Shown here in pieces: positions 23,582 to 32,104 of a stretch of DNA of 47,879 nt. A program made the position numbers and the translations under genes. Position 1 is the first letter of the stretch, and every line of letters begins with the position of its first letter. The notes below the pieces were generated by a model that made no database searches, had not been told where the DNA came from, and saw nothing but the letters and a program-made list of their open reading frames with translations. The DNA is from an uncultured Methanomicrobiales archaeon (GTDB taxonomy: Archaea > Halobacteriota > Methanomicrobia > Methanomicrobiales > Methanospirillaceae): NCBI GenBank assembly GCA_949320185.1, contig CASGHK010000019.1:1-47879 (forward strand), written 5' to 3'.

Positions 23582-24133
23582 CTATCTGCCGACCAGGATG
23601 TCTTTCAAGATCTGCCTGATGTCGATCCAGATGATCAGCTCGGTCTCGTCCCGCCCCCGGACCGCCTGCTTCTTTTTTATTATCCCGATGATATGGGTGT
23701 TACCGCCGTTCACCGTCGCAGCATCGTCAACCTGATCGCGCCCAAAGGTCGATACGGATCGGACGTCGTCGACCATTATCCCGATCTTTTTTCCGGTGAT
23801 TCGCGGATCGAGAACGATGATCCTCTTCTCCTTCTCGTCCCGCTCCCCCTGATCCTCGATATGCAGGGTTGTCTTCAGGTCGATGATGGTGGTGATCTCT
23901 CCGCGCAGGTCAATGATCCCGCGGATGTATTCGGGGGCGCTTGGCAGATGCGTGATGTGCGTGTACTCGACGACCTCACGCACATCGAAGAGGTCGATGG
24001 CGAAGTATTCCCTGCCAAGCAGGAACTCGACCACCTGGACAGGTCCTGCCCCCGTGCCCCGCTGGAGATCGCCGGCAACCTCCGGACCGGTGTTCATACC
24101 GCCTGCTTCTTCCCGAACATCCCTAGCAATCAT
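23582..24133 (-). CDS. CheW-like chemotaxis coupling protein
   Basis: The 183-residue protein is a single CheW domain. It opens VVEFLLGREYFAIDLFDVRE, continues ITHLPSAPEYIRGIIDLRGE and DPRITGKKIGIMVDDVRSV, and ends with the HIIGIIKKKQAVRGR segment. CheW couples receptors to CheA. I chose the ATG at 24133 because GGAG stands 5 nt upstream; a second ATG at 24097 would remove only a flexible tail. No cheA, mcp or archaellum gene is nearby. Confidence 0.9.
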   Translation of the reverse strand: MIARDVREEAGGMNTGPEVAGDLQRGTGAGPVQVVEFLLGREYFAIDLFDVREVVEYTHITHLPSAPEYIRGIIDLRGEITTIIDLKTTLHIEDQGERDEKEKRIIVLDPRITGKKIGIMVDDVRSVSTFGRDQVDDAATVNGGNTHIIGIIKKKQAVRGRDETELIIWIDIRQILKDILVGR

Positions 24134-24588
24134 TTCCTCTCCGTCCGGCCGTCCGACCAGTCATTCTCCTGTGAGACGTTCACGCCATTAACATTTACGT
24201 CCGTGCCGATTCTCCGGATGGGCCCATCGGGTGGACTGGACAGATGCCAGCAATGCAAGGGGGGCAGGCAGGATGCCCGACGTCATTTCGCCAGGGGCGA
24301 CACCTGGTTTGAACGGATCAACGGAATGGACCCAAGCGCCGCTGGTCGATCAGGAACCACCCCCGGGGATCCTCCTCCGGACCGATAGGGATCAATCGGC
24401 CCCACGATACAGAGTCCATCGTGAACCCGGAATTTCATCAGTCAAGCGAATCGTTCCTCATGCGCCGCGGTGCAGTTTGGAAGCTTTTCTCCTGGTCTTA
24501 TCCGGTCGGACCCACCCGGACAAAGAGAGCGAGCGCCCTGATCAGCCGACCGGATACGCTTATGAGCATCGCTCCCCCACACTGATGC
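24134..24588. other. Gene-free region between cheW and a surface protein gene
   Basis: The 455-nt gap has an AT-rich element near 24185-24199 that would serve cheW on the minus strand. A TATA-like GCTTATGA at 24558-24565 lies about 27 nt before the ATG at 24589 and fits a leaderless transcript. Short open frames exist but show no family feature. Confidence 0.5.
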
Positions 24589-25527
24589 ATGCAGATCGAG
24601 ACGCCGCGGACAGGATACGTCCTGCACCCCGTCCTGCTCATCGCGTTCCTCGCGGGAGTCCTGGTCCTCCCAGCAGCATGTGCTGGTGCAGCTCCGGTCA
24701 CGACCGCGCACCCATATTCGGTCGTGGCGGCCCCCACGGTCGTCCCTGGCGCCTTCACCGTCCCACCCGGCACCGGGATCTTCACGATCACCTCAGTCGG
24801 AAATGTGCCTGTCGGCAGCGACGGGGTGGTCCAGCTCCTGGTGGACAACGGATGGTCGCCCCTCTTCGGTGACACCTACATCGATATCTCCTGGGACCCG
24901 GCGCTGATCGCCTACCAGTCATCACGCATCAAGGTGCTGAACACGACGGCAGCAATCTCCAACGATCGAACCTTGCGCATCATGCTCGGCGACTTCAGGC
25001 GCGGGTACCCACAGGGGCGCTATCCTCTCGCCGATATCACCTTCAGGGCGTTACGTGAGGGGACCTCGACGCTCTCGGTGTCGGTCGATCATGTCCGCTA
25101 CTGGAACGAGGACTTCACCGAGTTCACGGATGTGACCGGCACGGCATCGGGTCAAAACGGCTTCTTCTCGACCGGCGCCCTCCCCGTCGAGACGTTGCCT
25201 CTGGTCACCTTCACGCAGAACACGCTGGCACCGGTTTCGTATTCGACCGACCTCGACCCCACGACGATCGCCACGACAAAGACCGGCACGCCCACGCCGT
25301 CCCTAACGCCGTCCAGCACGCCGAGCGCACCGGCGACCACTCCGCCAGTGGTGACGGCCGAACCGGTCACCGTGACGCAGGCACCGACACCTTCCCCCGA
25401 CTACGGCACCTTCGCACCCGTCTCTACGAGGTTGGATACCCAGGAGAGCCCGATCGGCCCGATCGCTCCGATCGTCGGCCTCCTCCTGGCGTCCATCGCC
25501 CTTATCGCCATGCGTCGCAGACCGTGA
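24589..25527 (+). CDS. Secreted cohesin-like-domain protein with C-terminal anchor
   Basis: The 312-residue protein has a signal peptide, then a beta-sandwich region at about 60-200 resembling archaeal cohesin-like or CBM-type domains (GVVQLLVDNG, TYIDISWDPALIAYQSSRIK, YPLADITFRALREGTSTLSV). A long Thr/Pro linker follows (residues 215-285), then a membrane helix (GLLLASIALIAM) ending RRRP. This is the usual surface-anchored layout. No dockerin partner was recognised in the window. The cohesin call is by pattern only, and a different beta-sandwich is possible. Confidence 0.65.
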   Translation: MQIETPRTGYVLHPVLLIAFLAGVLVLPAACAGAAPVTTAHPYSVVAAPTVVPGAFTVPPGTGIFTITSVGNVPVGSDGVVQLLVDNGWSPLFGDTYIDISWDPALIAYQSSRIKVLNTTAAISNDRTLRIMLGDFRRGYPQGRYPLADITFRALREGTSTLSVSVDHVRYWNEDFTEFTDVTGTASGQNGFFSTGALPVETLPLVTFTQNTLAPVSYSTDLDPTTIATTKTGTPTPSLTPSSTPSAPATTPPVVTAEPVTVTQAPTPSPDYGTFAPVSTRLDTQESPIGPIAPIVGLLLASIALIAMRRRP

Positions 25528-25584
25528 ACCAAAGCGACCAATAAACCTTTTTCGGACGTACCGTTCTTCCACGAGACACATATT

Positions 25585-25595
25585 GGTAAATATCC
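25585..25595 (+). promoter_or_regulatory. TATA-like box before the lamin-tail-like gene
   Basis: GGTAAATATCC lies about 26 nt before the ATG at 25615, giving a leaderless transcript. A CTTTTTC run at about 25547 may end the preceding transcript. Confidence 0.45.
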
Positions 25596-25614
25596 TCCGG
25601 GTCAATACTCATCC

Positions 25615-26754
25615 ATGAGCATCCGGAAGCGTGGCACGAGAGCGACGCTCGTGTGTGGTCTTCTCCTCCTGCTCCTGACCGGTGGTATCGTAGTTTCAGC
25701 GTCTGCCAGGGACTCTCCCGTGATCGTCTCTGAAGTCGTGGCAGACGGCGACCGTTTGATGGTTACCCTTCTCAATAGTGCGCCAATAGGCTCGTCAATC
25801 GGCGAATGGCAGCTCTCAACCGGTGAGACAGAGGTGGTCCTGCCGAGGAAGATGGTCCTCCGAGGCTTTGCCCGGGTGACCGTCCCTGTCCCTACCCCCA
25901 GGGGAGGAAAAGCTGAGAGCCTGAAGTTCATAGCGCCGGGTGGAGAGATAGTCCAGGTCCTCGAAGACCCGGTCCATATCTGGAGATCGGGAGATATCTT
26001 CTCGCTCCATGGTGTCGACCGATACCGCTATATCATCGTCTACGACCAGTTCTCCGGCGACGAGCGGGTTCATGGGTGCTACGAGGTCGAGCAGGAGCCC
26101 GACGGAGGATGGGTCGTTTCGAAGTTCGTACATGGCCAGGAGGTATTCAGCGATGCCTTCATGGTGGCGGAAGGGGCCCGCTTCCTGGACTCGGTCGAAC
26201 TCGATGACGTCATCGTCACGGACACGACCCCCGGGAACGACGGCCAGTCCTACTACGGACAGACGCTCGGCGCGCTCTTCGGAGGGAGAACGGACCCCGG
26301 ACCAACCACCACCCCCGAGCCCACGCTCACACCCGAACCGACTGCGCCTCACTGGCCCGTGTTGACCCCCACGCCGGTCCAACCCTCGGCATCGCTCACC
26401 CCCCCGGTGGAGGTGCCACCGCCGGCGACGGAGACCGGGACACCCACTCCCCCGACACCCATCGAGTCGCCAACCCCAGTCTCGTCGGTGACCATCGGCG
26501 GACCCGAACCCACATTGACCGCACCCCAGGACGCGATCACGATCGAGCCCACGCCGTTGATCACGACGATCAACCCGATCAACAGGTTTGGAAGCCGGCG
26601 GACCACCGCCTGGGCCGGATATGCATGGAATCGTCAGCCGGTTGCGATCGCGACCCCGGTTTCCGGCCCAATCGTTGAACCGGTCTCGGGGAGCGCACGA
26701 TCGCACGGAAGTTTCAGTCGGTCCTATCCGTCCTGGGCCAGGTGGAGCCGATAA
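25615..26754 (+). CDS. Secreted Pro/Thr-rich protein with lamin-tail-like domain
   Basis: The 379-residue protein has an N-terminal signal segment (VCGLLLLLLTGGIVVSASA). Residues 35-225 resemble an LTD/beta-sandwich: IVSEVVADGDRLMVTLLN, GEWQLSTGE, and GEIVQVLEDPVHIWRSGD. From residue 230 it is a Pro/Thr-rich linker, and it ends with a Ser/Arg-rich tail and no membrane helix. It therefore differs from its two neighbours and is probably released or held by other means. The exact fold is uncertain. Confidence 0.6.
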   Translation: MSIRKRGTRATLVCGLLLLLLTGGIVVSASARDSPVIVSEVVADGDRLMVTLLNSAPIGSSIGEWQLSTGETEVVLPRKMVLRGFARVTVPVPTPRGGKAESLKFIAPGGEIVQVLEDPVHIWRSGDIFSLHGVDRYRYIIVYDQFSGDERVHGCYEVEQEPDGGWVVSKFVHGQEVFSDAFMVAEGARFLDSVELDDVIVTDTTPGNDGQSYYGQTLGALFGGRTDPGPTTTPEPTLTPEPTAPHWPVLTPTPVQPSASLTPPVEVPPPATETGTPTPPTPIESPTPVSSVTIGGPEPTLTAPQDAITIEPTPLITTINPINRFGSRRTTAWAGYAWNRQPVAIATPVSGPIVEPVSGSARSHGSFSRSYPSWARWSR

Positions 26755-27159
26755 TCTTCCCCACCCCGGCCACCGGGGAGAGGGGACCCTCTTCAGCGAC
26801 CAGCGGTGAACCTGTCCCTTCCCACCTGCATTCAGTGAGAATCCGAATGGATCCTTTTTTTATCTCGATCCTGATCGGATTCGGGACACCCTCGCACGGC
26901 AACGACGGTGATGATGACCATGGGGTGCCTCTCCTCATTCCGGGCTGGATCGAACGATGCGCGTACGAGGTCGAGGGGATCGGCTGATGGGGGATCAGTT
27001 GGTGGCGTGGAGGCAACCAGGGTTCTTCTCGGGTGAGATGTGGGCTCCGTGCACCTCCATACCATGAAAGGACGCCCCCGCAGGTGCGTGCTGGACAACG
27101 AGAGCACGACATCCGTGCTTCTGGGAAAAGAACACCCGGTGATTCCTCAGCTGCTGCCT
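26755..27159. other. Gene-poor stretch before the IS remnant
   Basis: A T7 run at about 26851-26857 probably terminates the preceding gene. Short open frames, such as one covering 26742-26987, lack a supported start or family feature. I see nothing else here. Confidence 0.4.
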
Positions 27160-27905
27160 CCCGGGCACATTCACCATGCGTTCCAATCAACTGATCGAAG
27201 AGATGAACGTCCCGCTAACTATACCCGAGCTCCAGTTTCTCGAGATAGAACGGGAACCTCGCCAGATCGACCCCATGGGAATTCATCAACCGTCCTTTGG
27301 CGAAGGACCAGGGTCTTCAGTCCCGTCGATGTGGACCTTCCCGGTCGATTATCGTTGAGCACGGTCGATTCGCGTGGGAAAAAGGCACTAGGAGACCAGT
27401 CCATAGTAACTTCGAAAGCGATCGGTGTTCTCCAGGTTGCCACGTTTCACTTCCTTGATGGTACGCTCAAGAAGGGTCTCTCCTTTCATGTTCTGGACAA
27501 ACTCGACCCGGACAGTGCTGTATCGTTCCAGGATTCCGAAGACCGGCACCTTTGCTGCAGCACTTCGCCCCCTTTATCCGTTTCTCCAGCCTCCGAATTA
27601 CGATTAATCGAGTTCAAACTCTCCTTTCAGGCTGTCAGCATTCTCACGGGGGCTCAGGATCCCCGTCCGACAGCGGTAATTACGACGATGGAAGGAGTTG
27701 TGCGACAGGCTAAGTTGACAGGCAGCTTCCCGAGTCGATAGATCCAGATCGCCAGCAACAAGGGGAAAATGGGAACCCGAGACCGCATGTCGACGCTGCC
27801 CGTCCGAACATCTCATTCTCGCCGACAGCCATGGTACTTCAACCACTGATGTCGGATGTGGCAAGGACGATTGCACTCACAGTGCGGGCAATTTGAATAC
27901 AAAAT
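27160..27905 (-). pseudogene. Decayed IS1595/ISXO2-type transposase
   Basis: On the minus strand the parts of an ISXO2-like transposase can be read in order but in different frames. They are a zinc ribbon with CPHCECNRPCHIRHQW (27825-27895), a helical segment (IWIYRLGKLPVNLACR), an uninterrupted 55-codon stretch at 27388-27557 containing FGILERYSTVRVEFVQNMKG and IKEVKRGNLENTDRFRSYYG, and a tail containing RIDRAQR and STGKVHIDG. Stops and frameshifts separate them. It resembles, but is not closely identical to, the zinc ribbon at the contig ends. No intact termini were found. Confidence 0.75.
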
Positions 27906-28061
27906 CAGGAGACCAGAATCCCGAATATAGGTCTCTCGAGCATCTTCGTCATGAGTGTGTCGACAGGGTCGATGGGGTTTACCATCTCCCCACTATCTGG
28001 TTTCGCAATTTGAAGGTGGCAGCAATCAAGGAATCATCAAGAGAATTATTGATTTCTTCAC

Positions 28062-29033
28062 TCACACAGGTCTCAGTCTGAACCAGAGGTGTAGATCCCG
28101 GTAGCTTGCATCGATCCTCTCTTGATCTTTCACGCTCTCTGCGGGCACATCCTCGAGAAATAAGAGGATCTGCAGCTGGTTATAGCCCGCTTCGAGGACT
28201 GAATAGGGAACCTTTCTTTCCGAGGTCTGGTTATCGGGGATTTTTTCTGTGTATCGATCCAGAAGGAGTGAACGGTTGATCGATGAACTATTTGCCGCTG
28301 GATTTAAAGTCCTATTGACAAGCGCGATCTCAACCGTGTAACTCACATCCCGGTTTTCATGGTTCCCTATCCCAATCGTGACGTATTGAGAGGTATTTGG
28401 AAGAAAAGAAACAGGATAATCCTTTGTCGTACCTTCTGAATCCAGAAGATAGAACTCCGTATAAGGTTGGTTCTCTTTTGGGACAATTATAATTGCTACA
28501 GTTGTTGCTCCTGCCACCAGGAGGGAGGCCAGCAAGAGGATAGAAAGGGTTCGGTTGGGTGCAGAATCTTGTATATCTGAGGTTAACTGCCTCACCGCGT
28601 ACGTCAACTCGTGCAAGGGCAGAGTTAGTTGCTTCTCTTTCGGAAGATTTCGACGCCGGAGGGCAGCAATTATCGCTAACATAATTGTGAGCCCTGCAAG
28701 AGAGAACAGGACAGGTACAAGTTGGAAGCCCCAGGGTGAAAAATTCAGAAAGAAGCCGATCAGAGGTGTGATCGCGAGAGAGAGTCCGATAGAGAGCGTG
28801 AATCGTTCGATCCATGAAAGGTCGTCGCTCCGGGGAAACAGCACGGCAATGAGGACGTACCCCGGCAATACGAGGATCAGGGGAAGACCGAATAGTACCC
28901 GGAGAGGTGTCTCATTCACGATGGGGACAAAAACGAAAAAAAGGGTTGAAAGACTCCAAGCAATCACCACCGCTATGTCTATCAATTGCAGTGAAGAGCC
29001 GATAGATCCGGTAATTGGGAGGTTTCGAGACAC
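28062..29033 (-). CDS. DUF1616 membrane protein
   Basis: The 323-residue protein has four membrane helices in the first 130 residues (IDIAVVIAWSLSTLFFVFVP, LFGLPLILVLPGYVLIAVLF and others), a cytosolic loop, and a fifth helix near 170. An outside beta-rich domain follows (YTEFYLLDSEG, NTSQYVTIGIGNHENRDVSY), matching the archaeal DUF1616 family. Function is unknown, but members often accompany surface polysaccharide or glycosylation loci. Base composition is clearly more AT-rich than the contig average, suggesting transfer. It follows the DUF457-like gene by 11 nt. Confidence 0.75.
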   Translation of the reverse strand: MSRNLPITGSIGSSLQLIDIAVVIAWSLSTLFFVFVPIVNETPLRVLFGLPLILVLPGYVLIAVLFPRSDDLSWIERFTLSIGLSLAITPLIGFFLNFSPWGFQLVPVLFSLAGLTIMLAIIAALRRRNLPKEKQLTLPLHELTYAVRQLTSDIQDSAPNRTLSILLLASLLVAGATTVAIIIVPKENQPYTEFYLLDSEGTTKDYPVSFLPNTSQYVTIGIGNHENRDVSYTVEIALVNRTLNPAANSSSINRSLLLDRYTEKIPDNQTSERKVPYSVLEAGYNQLQILLFLEDVPAESVKDQERIDASYRDLHLWFRLRPV

Positions 29034-29044
29034 ACTTGCACCTT

Positions 29045-29785
29045 TTATTGCCGTTTATCGTTGAAGTTTGCTGCCACTTCGGGGGAACCAAGGGGAAGAC
29101 TCCTTCTCGAAAACCTCAGAGCTGTAATCCCGGCGATGATGACCACAACTCCGGCGAGCACGTTGTAGAGCGGTTCGTCCCACCCGGTTATAACAGTATA
29201 GTGCTCTCTCAAACCCCGCTGAAGAACGTACAGACCCCCAAGGACCAGGACGGGTACAGATATGAGGGCGATTCTGCGCAGTGACCTGCCAAATCGCTGA
29301 TTGATCCAATTCCCGACCGAGGGGAGTATGATGGGGAGCAGAAGGAGACATATGAGAAAAAAGGATATCCACTCAGCTGGGTTCTGAAGCTCCTGAATGA
29401 GTGCCTTAAGAAACCAATCTTCATGGTCTAGAGGGGTGAAAGAACCGAGAAGCGGATAGAACCACTCTCGAGGCTGTTCCCACATCAGGTCGAGCACCTG
29501 GTGAGTACCAATACCGATCCCGAGAGCTAAAAAAAGTGGCGAACGTTGTCTCCAGAGGGCAAACAGACCGACGGTCACTACTATGAGGAGAAAGAGGAGT
29601 GTGTGGAGGAAGATACGGCCATTACCGATCTCCTCTCCAAGGATCAGATATCCAAGTGGCTTATCCACGAGGTCAGGGAGAACGGCTCCGACAGCACATG
29701 CGAGGACGACGAACCGATTATCAAATCTGTCCCCGAGCACGTACCCGATCACGAGCCCGGTTATGAGGTGAAAGAAGAAGTACAT
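29045..29785 (-). CDS. DUF457/YdjM-like membrane-bound metal-dependent hydrolase
   Basis: The 246-residue protein has about six membrane helices and the family's acidic and His positions. These are FFHLITGLVIGYVLGDRFDN at the N-terminus, GAVLPDLVDKPLG, and HQVLDLMWEQPREWFYPLLG. These proteins are predicted membrane-embedded hydrolases with an unknown substrate. The gene is AT-rich like DUF1616, with which it forms a two-gene unit. AATTAATC at 29822-29830 may be its promoter. It is flanked on the far side by a 290-nt gene-free gap. Confidence 0.75.
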   Translation of the reverse strand: MYFFFHLITGLVIGYVLGDRFDNRFVVLACAVGAVLPDLVDKPLGYLILGEEIGNGRIFLHTLLFLLIVVTVGLFALWRQRSPLFLALGIGIGTHQVLDLMWEQPREWFYPLLGSFTPLDHEDWFLKALIQELQNPAEWISFFLICLLLLPIILPSVGNWINQRFGRSLRRIALISVPVLVLGGLYVLQRGLREHYTVITGWDEPLYNVLAGVVVIIAGITALRFSRRSLPLGSPEVAANFNDKRQ

Positions 29786-30075
29786 GCGATGATTCAGAAG
29801 TACTCAGGTACCTCTACGGTGATTAATTGTCGGCTCCCCGTTCCTCCCAACCGTCTCTCCTGGCGATTTCCGGTTGGTCACGATCACCGGTGAGGGCACT
29901 TACGTCAGGTCGGTCCATCGAGACGGACCAGTCGGTTCAAAGACTGTCTCTTCGGCATTGAGGTCGAGTGACACTCCCAACTCCTATCGTGGATATGACG
30001 GAGAAATGATACCTGGATTCTTTGGCCCTGCACCTATTTCGAAAGCCTTTTTTTTCAGGCCGAGAATCAACACCT
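29786..30075. other. Gene-free gap with an IS-terminus-like 13-mer
   Basis: The 290-nt gap carries the minus-strand promoter near 29822-29830 and a T-run at 30049-30056 that could act as TATA-like DNA for the pilin gene. The 13-mer CCCAACTCCTATC at 29976-29988 is identical to part of the IS terminus at the contig ends. It may be chance or a scar. Confidence 0.35.
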
Positions 30076-30600
30076 GTGCCCCGCGAGCGAAACGAGCTCG
30101 GTGTCTCTCCGGTCGTCGGCGTTGTCCTTCTGGTGGCAGTGACCGTCCTCCTTGCCTTGATCATCCTCGCGCTGTTCTCCCTTCCGCACCTCTGCACCCC
30201 CTTCCCCCCCAAGCAGATCGAGATCGTCGTGATCCACGACTACGACGAGGATCGTCCCCTCCTCAACTACGATAGCCGGGTCCTGCTCAACAACATCGGA
30301 ACCGAGGACCTTCTGAACCGTCATCTCTCCGCCCGGTTCTACGTCGATGGCGTGCCGATCCGGAATGCCATCAGCACGTTTCACGGCGAGGACTTCATCC
30401 CGACGCATCATTATGGCGTCGAACTGATGAGGGGGGAGGGCTGCAGAGGAGAGAAATGGCTGAAAAATGAGTACGTGCTGATCGACTTCAAGGACGGCAC
30501 CTTCAAACCGGGCCAAACGATTCGAGTCGAGATGGTCAACTCCAACACCGGCTGTATCATCTCGCGGGACGAGTATCGCGCCCCAGGCCCCGTCCGATGA
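30076..30600 (+). CDS. Archaeal type IV pilin-like protein
   Basis: I choose the GTG at 30076 (PRERNELGVSPVVGVV) because it gives the short charged class III signal seen in methanogen pilins; the open frame extends upstream without such a signal. The hydrophobic core VSPVVGVVLLVAVTVLLALI follows, with cleavage expected near the ELG/VSP junction, and then a beta-rich domain (VIHDYDEDRPLL, RVLLNNIGTEDLL) typical of archaeal DUF1628 pilins. The product is 174 residues. It overlaps the 3' end of the convergent DUF99 gene by 44 nt. Confidence 0.8.
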   Translation: MPRERNELGVSPVVGVVLLVAVTVLLALIILALFSLPHLCTPFPPKQIEIVVIHDYDEDRPLLNYDSRVLLNNIGTEDLLNRHLSARFYVDGVPIRNAISTFHGEDFIPTHHYGVELMRGEGCRGEKWLKNEYVLIDFKDGTFKPGQTIRVEMVNSNTGCIISRDEYRAPGPVR

Positions 30601-31138
30601 GCCTGGCGACGCGAACCGGTTCGGGCACCCTCCCGTCGATGGTGAAGGCGTCGACCATGCGGGCAGCCTGTTCGATCTCCAGTCCGAACGGGCGCACATA
30701 TATCGTCGAGCCGGTCGAGAGCTCGATCGGGGTCCGCTCTCCGAGCGAGCGGTACCGAGTAAGCCGGACGACATCTCTGGGAAAATGACGGGCGATTGCC
30801 TCTTCGAGTCCGTCCGAGGGTTCGTAGGTGACCGAGACGCCGGGCACCCCGGTCCGTCTCCAGATCTCGTCCCCGTCGATCACGTTGAACCATGCGATCA
30901 CCGAGCCTGAGGTCATCACCAGGTTGATGTCGGAGCGTCCAAGGGCCTTTATCAGCCTGAGGACCGCGCCTGTCGCATCCGATCCCCCGACCGTCGCCTC
31001 CTCGATAGCGAACCCGTCGATCCGGAGGTCTCGCCGCATCACCACCCCGACAAGACGGGACCGTGCCCCCTCATCGTGTCTGCCGCGATAACTTTCGGCG
31101 ATCCCGAGGACGCGCAGGCCTGGTTTCTCCAGCCTCAT
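30557..31138 (-). CDS. DUF99/UPF0215 family protein
   Basis: The ATG at 31138 (MRLEKPGLRVLGIAESY) gives 193 residues; the open frame runs far upstream only antisense to aglJ. Family features are SRLVGVVMRRDLRIDGFAIE, ATVGGSDATGAVLRLI and VMTSGSVIAWFNVIDGDEI. DUF99 proteins share the endonuclease V-like RNase H fold, but their role is not established. The TATA-like ATATATATG at 31164-31172 is about 27-30 nt upstream, predicting a leaderless transcript. Confidence 0.85.
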   Translation of the reverse strand: MRLEKPGLRVLGIAESYRGRHDEGARSRLVGVVMRRDLRIDGFAIEEATVGGSDATGAVLRLIKALGRSDINLVMTSGSVIAWFNVIDGDEIWRRTGVPGVSVTYEPSDGLEEAIARHFPRDVVRLTRYRSLGERTPIELSTGSTIYVRPFGLEIEQAARMVDAFTIDGRVPEPVRVARLIGRGLGRDTRPAR

Positions 31139-31143
31139 CAAAG

Positions 31144-31173
31144 GACTTATGATGACCTTTCCGGCATATATAT
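31144..31173. promoter_or_regulatory. Interleaved divergent promoters of the DUF99 gene and aglJ
   Basis: ACTTATGAT at about 31145-31152 suits the plus-strand start at 31178, while ATATATATG at 31164-31172 suits the minus-strand start at 31138. Each box lies inside the other gene's upstream region, so TBP bound at one may block the other. Confidence 0.45.
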
Positions 31174-31177
31174 GGAA

Positions 31178-32104
31178 ATGATGATCAACCGGGACGAGGT
31201 CACAGTCCTGATCCCGACGCTGAATGAGGCGCCGACCATTCAGGCGTTGATTCGTGACTTCACTGACCAAGGGTATCACAACGTCCTGGTGATCGACGGG
31301 AACAGCACTGACGGAACTCCCGAACTCGCGCAGGCCTCGGGTGCCAGGGTGCTGACGCAGGAGGGGCGCGGCAAGGGAAGCGCGGTCATCGAGGCCTTCA
31401 GGGAGATTGACACACCGTACGTTTTGATGCTGGACGGCGACGGGACCTACGATCCCGCGGACGCGGACCGGATGGTCAAACCGCTCTTCGAGGGGTACGA
31501 CCAGGTGATCGGTGATCGGCTTCAGGACGCCGACGCAGATGCCTTCTCGAGGCTCAACTTCGTGGGGAACTTCATCCTGAACCGGCTCTTCCGCCTCGCC
31601 CACGGGCGATATCTCTTCGACATCCTGTCCGGGTACCGTGCCTTCAGTCGGGGTGCGATCAATCACATGTCCCTCAAGGAGCAGGGTTTCGGGATCGAGA
31701 CCGAGATCTCGGTAGAGTCGGTACGGAACGGCCAGCGGGTGCAGGTGGTCCCTATCCGCTACGGTCGGCGCCCGGGAACACCCACGAAACTGAACCCGAT
31801 CCAGGATGGGTACCGGATCGCCGTGACGATCTACCGCCTTGCCCGCATGAACAACCCGCTCTTCTACTTCGGCCTGATCGGAGTGAGCCTCTCGATCATC
31901 GGTTTCCTCCTCGGGATGGTCGTTGTCTTCGAATGGCTCGCGGGGATTACCCACGTTCCGCTCACAATCCTGACCGTGCTCCTGATCATGGTGGGGATCC
32001 AGATCTTCGTCTTTGGGATGATCGGCGACCTGGTCCTCTCTTTCCACCGGGAGACGATGGCCGAGATCGACCTGTTGCGCCGTGAACTGGAGGACCGGCG
32101 ATGA
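31178..32104 (+). CDS. AglJ-like dolichyl-phosphate glycosyltransferase
   Basis: The 308-residue protein has a GT-A domain (VTVLIPTLNEAPTIQALIRD, VLVIDGNSTDGT, VLMLDGDGTYDPADADRM) with the DxD-like metal site. Acceptor-side sequence (LFDILSGYRAFSRGAINHM) follows, and then two C-terminal membrane helices near residues 230-280. The pattern matches AglJ, which adds the first sugar to dolichol phosphate in archaeal N-glycosylation; the substrate here is inferred. Starts at 31172, 31178 and 31181 are all in frame. It overlaps the next glycosyltransferase by 4 nt. Confidence 0.82.
   Translation: MMINRDEVTVLIPTLNEAPTIQALIRDFTDQGYHNVLVIDGNSTDGTPELAQASGARVLTQEGRGKGSAVIEAFREIDTPYVLMLDGDGTYDPADADRMVKPLFEGYDQVIGDRLQDADADAFSRLNFVGNFILNRLFRLAHGRYLFDILSGYRAFSRGAINHMSLKEQGFGIETEISVESVRNGQRVQVVPIRYGRRPGTPTKLNPIQDGYRIAVTIYRLARMNNPLFYFGLIGVSLSIIGFLLGMVVVFEWLAGITHVPLTILTVLLIMVGIQIFVFGMIGDLVLSFHRETMAEIDLLRRELEDRR

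Noticed and set aside
24218..24388. 56-codon open frame with a CxxC pair upstream of the cohesin-like gene
   Set aside because: No ribosome site, poor match to neighbouring codon use, and no recognisable fold.
26742..26987. 82-codon open frame after the lamin-tail-like gene
   Set aside because: Overlaps the previous gene, crosses a T7 run, and has no family feature or start signal.
31139..32047. Long minus-strand open frame upstream of the DUF99 start
   Set aside because: It is antisense to the AglJ-like gene, and the family alignment begins at MRLEKPGL.
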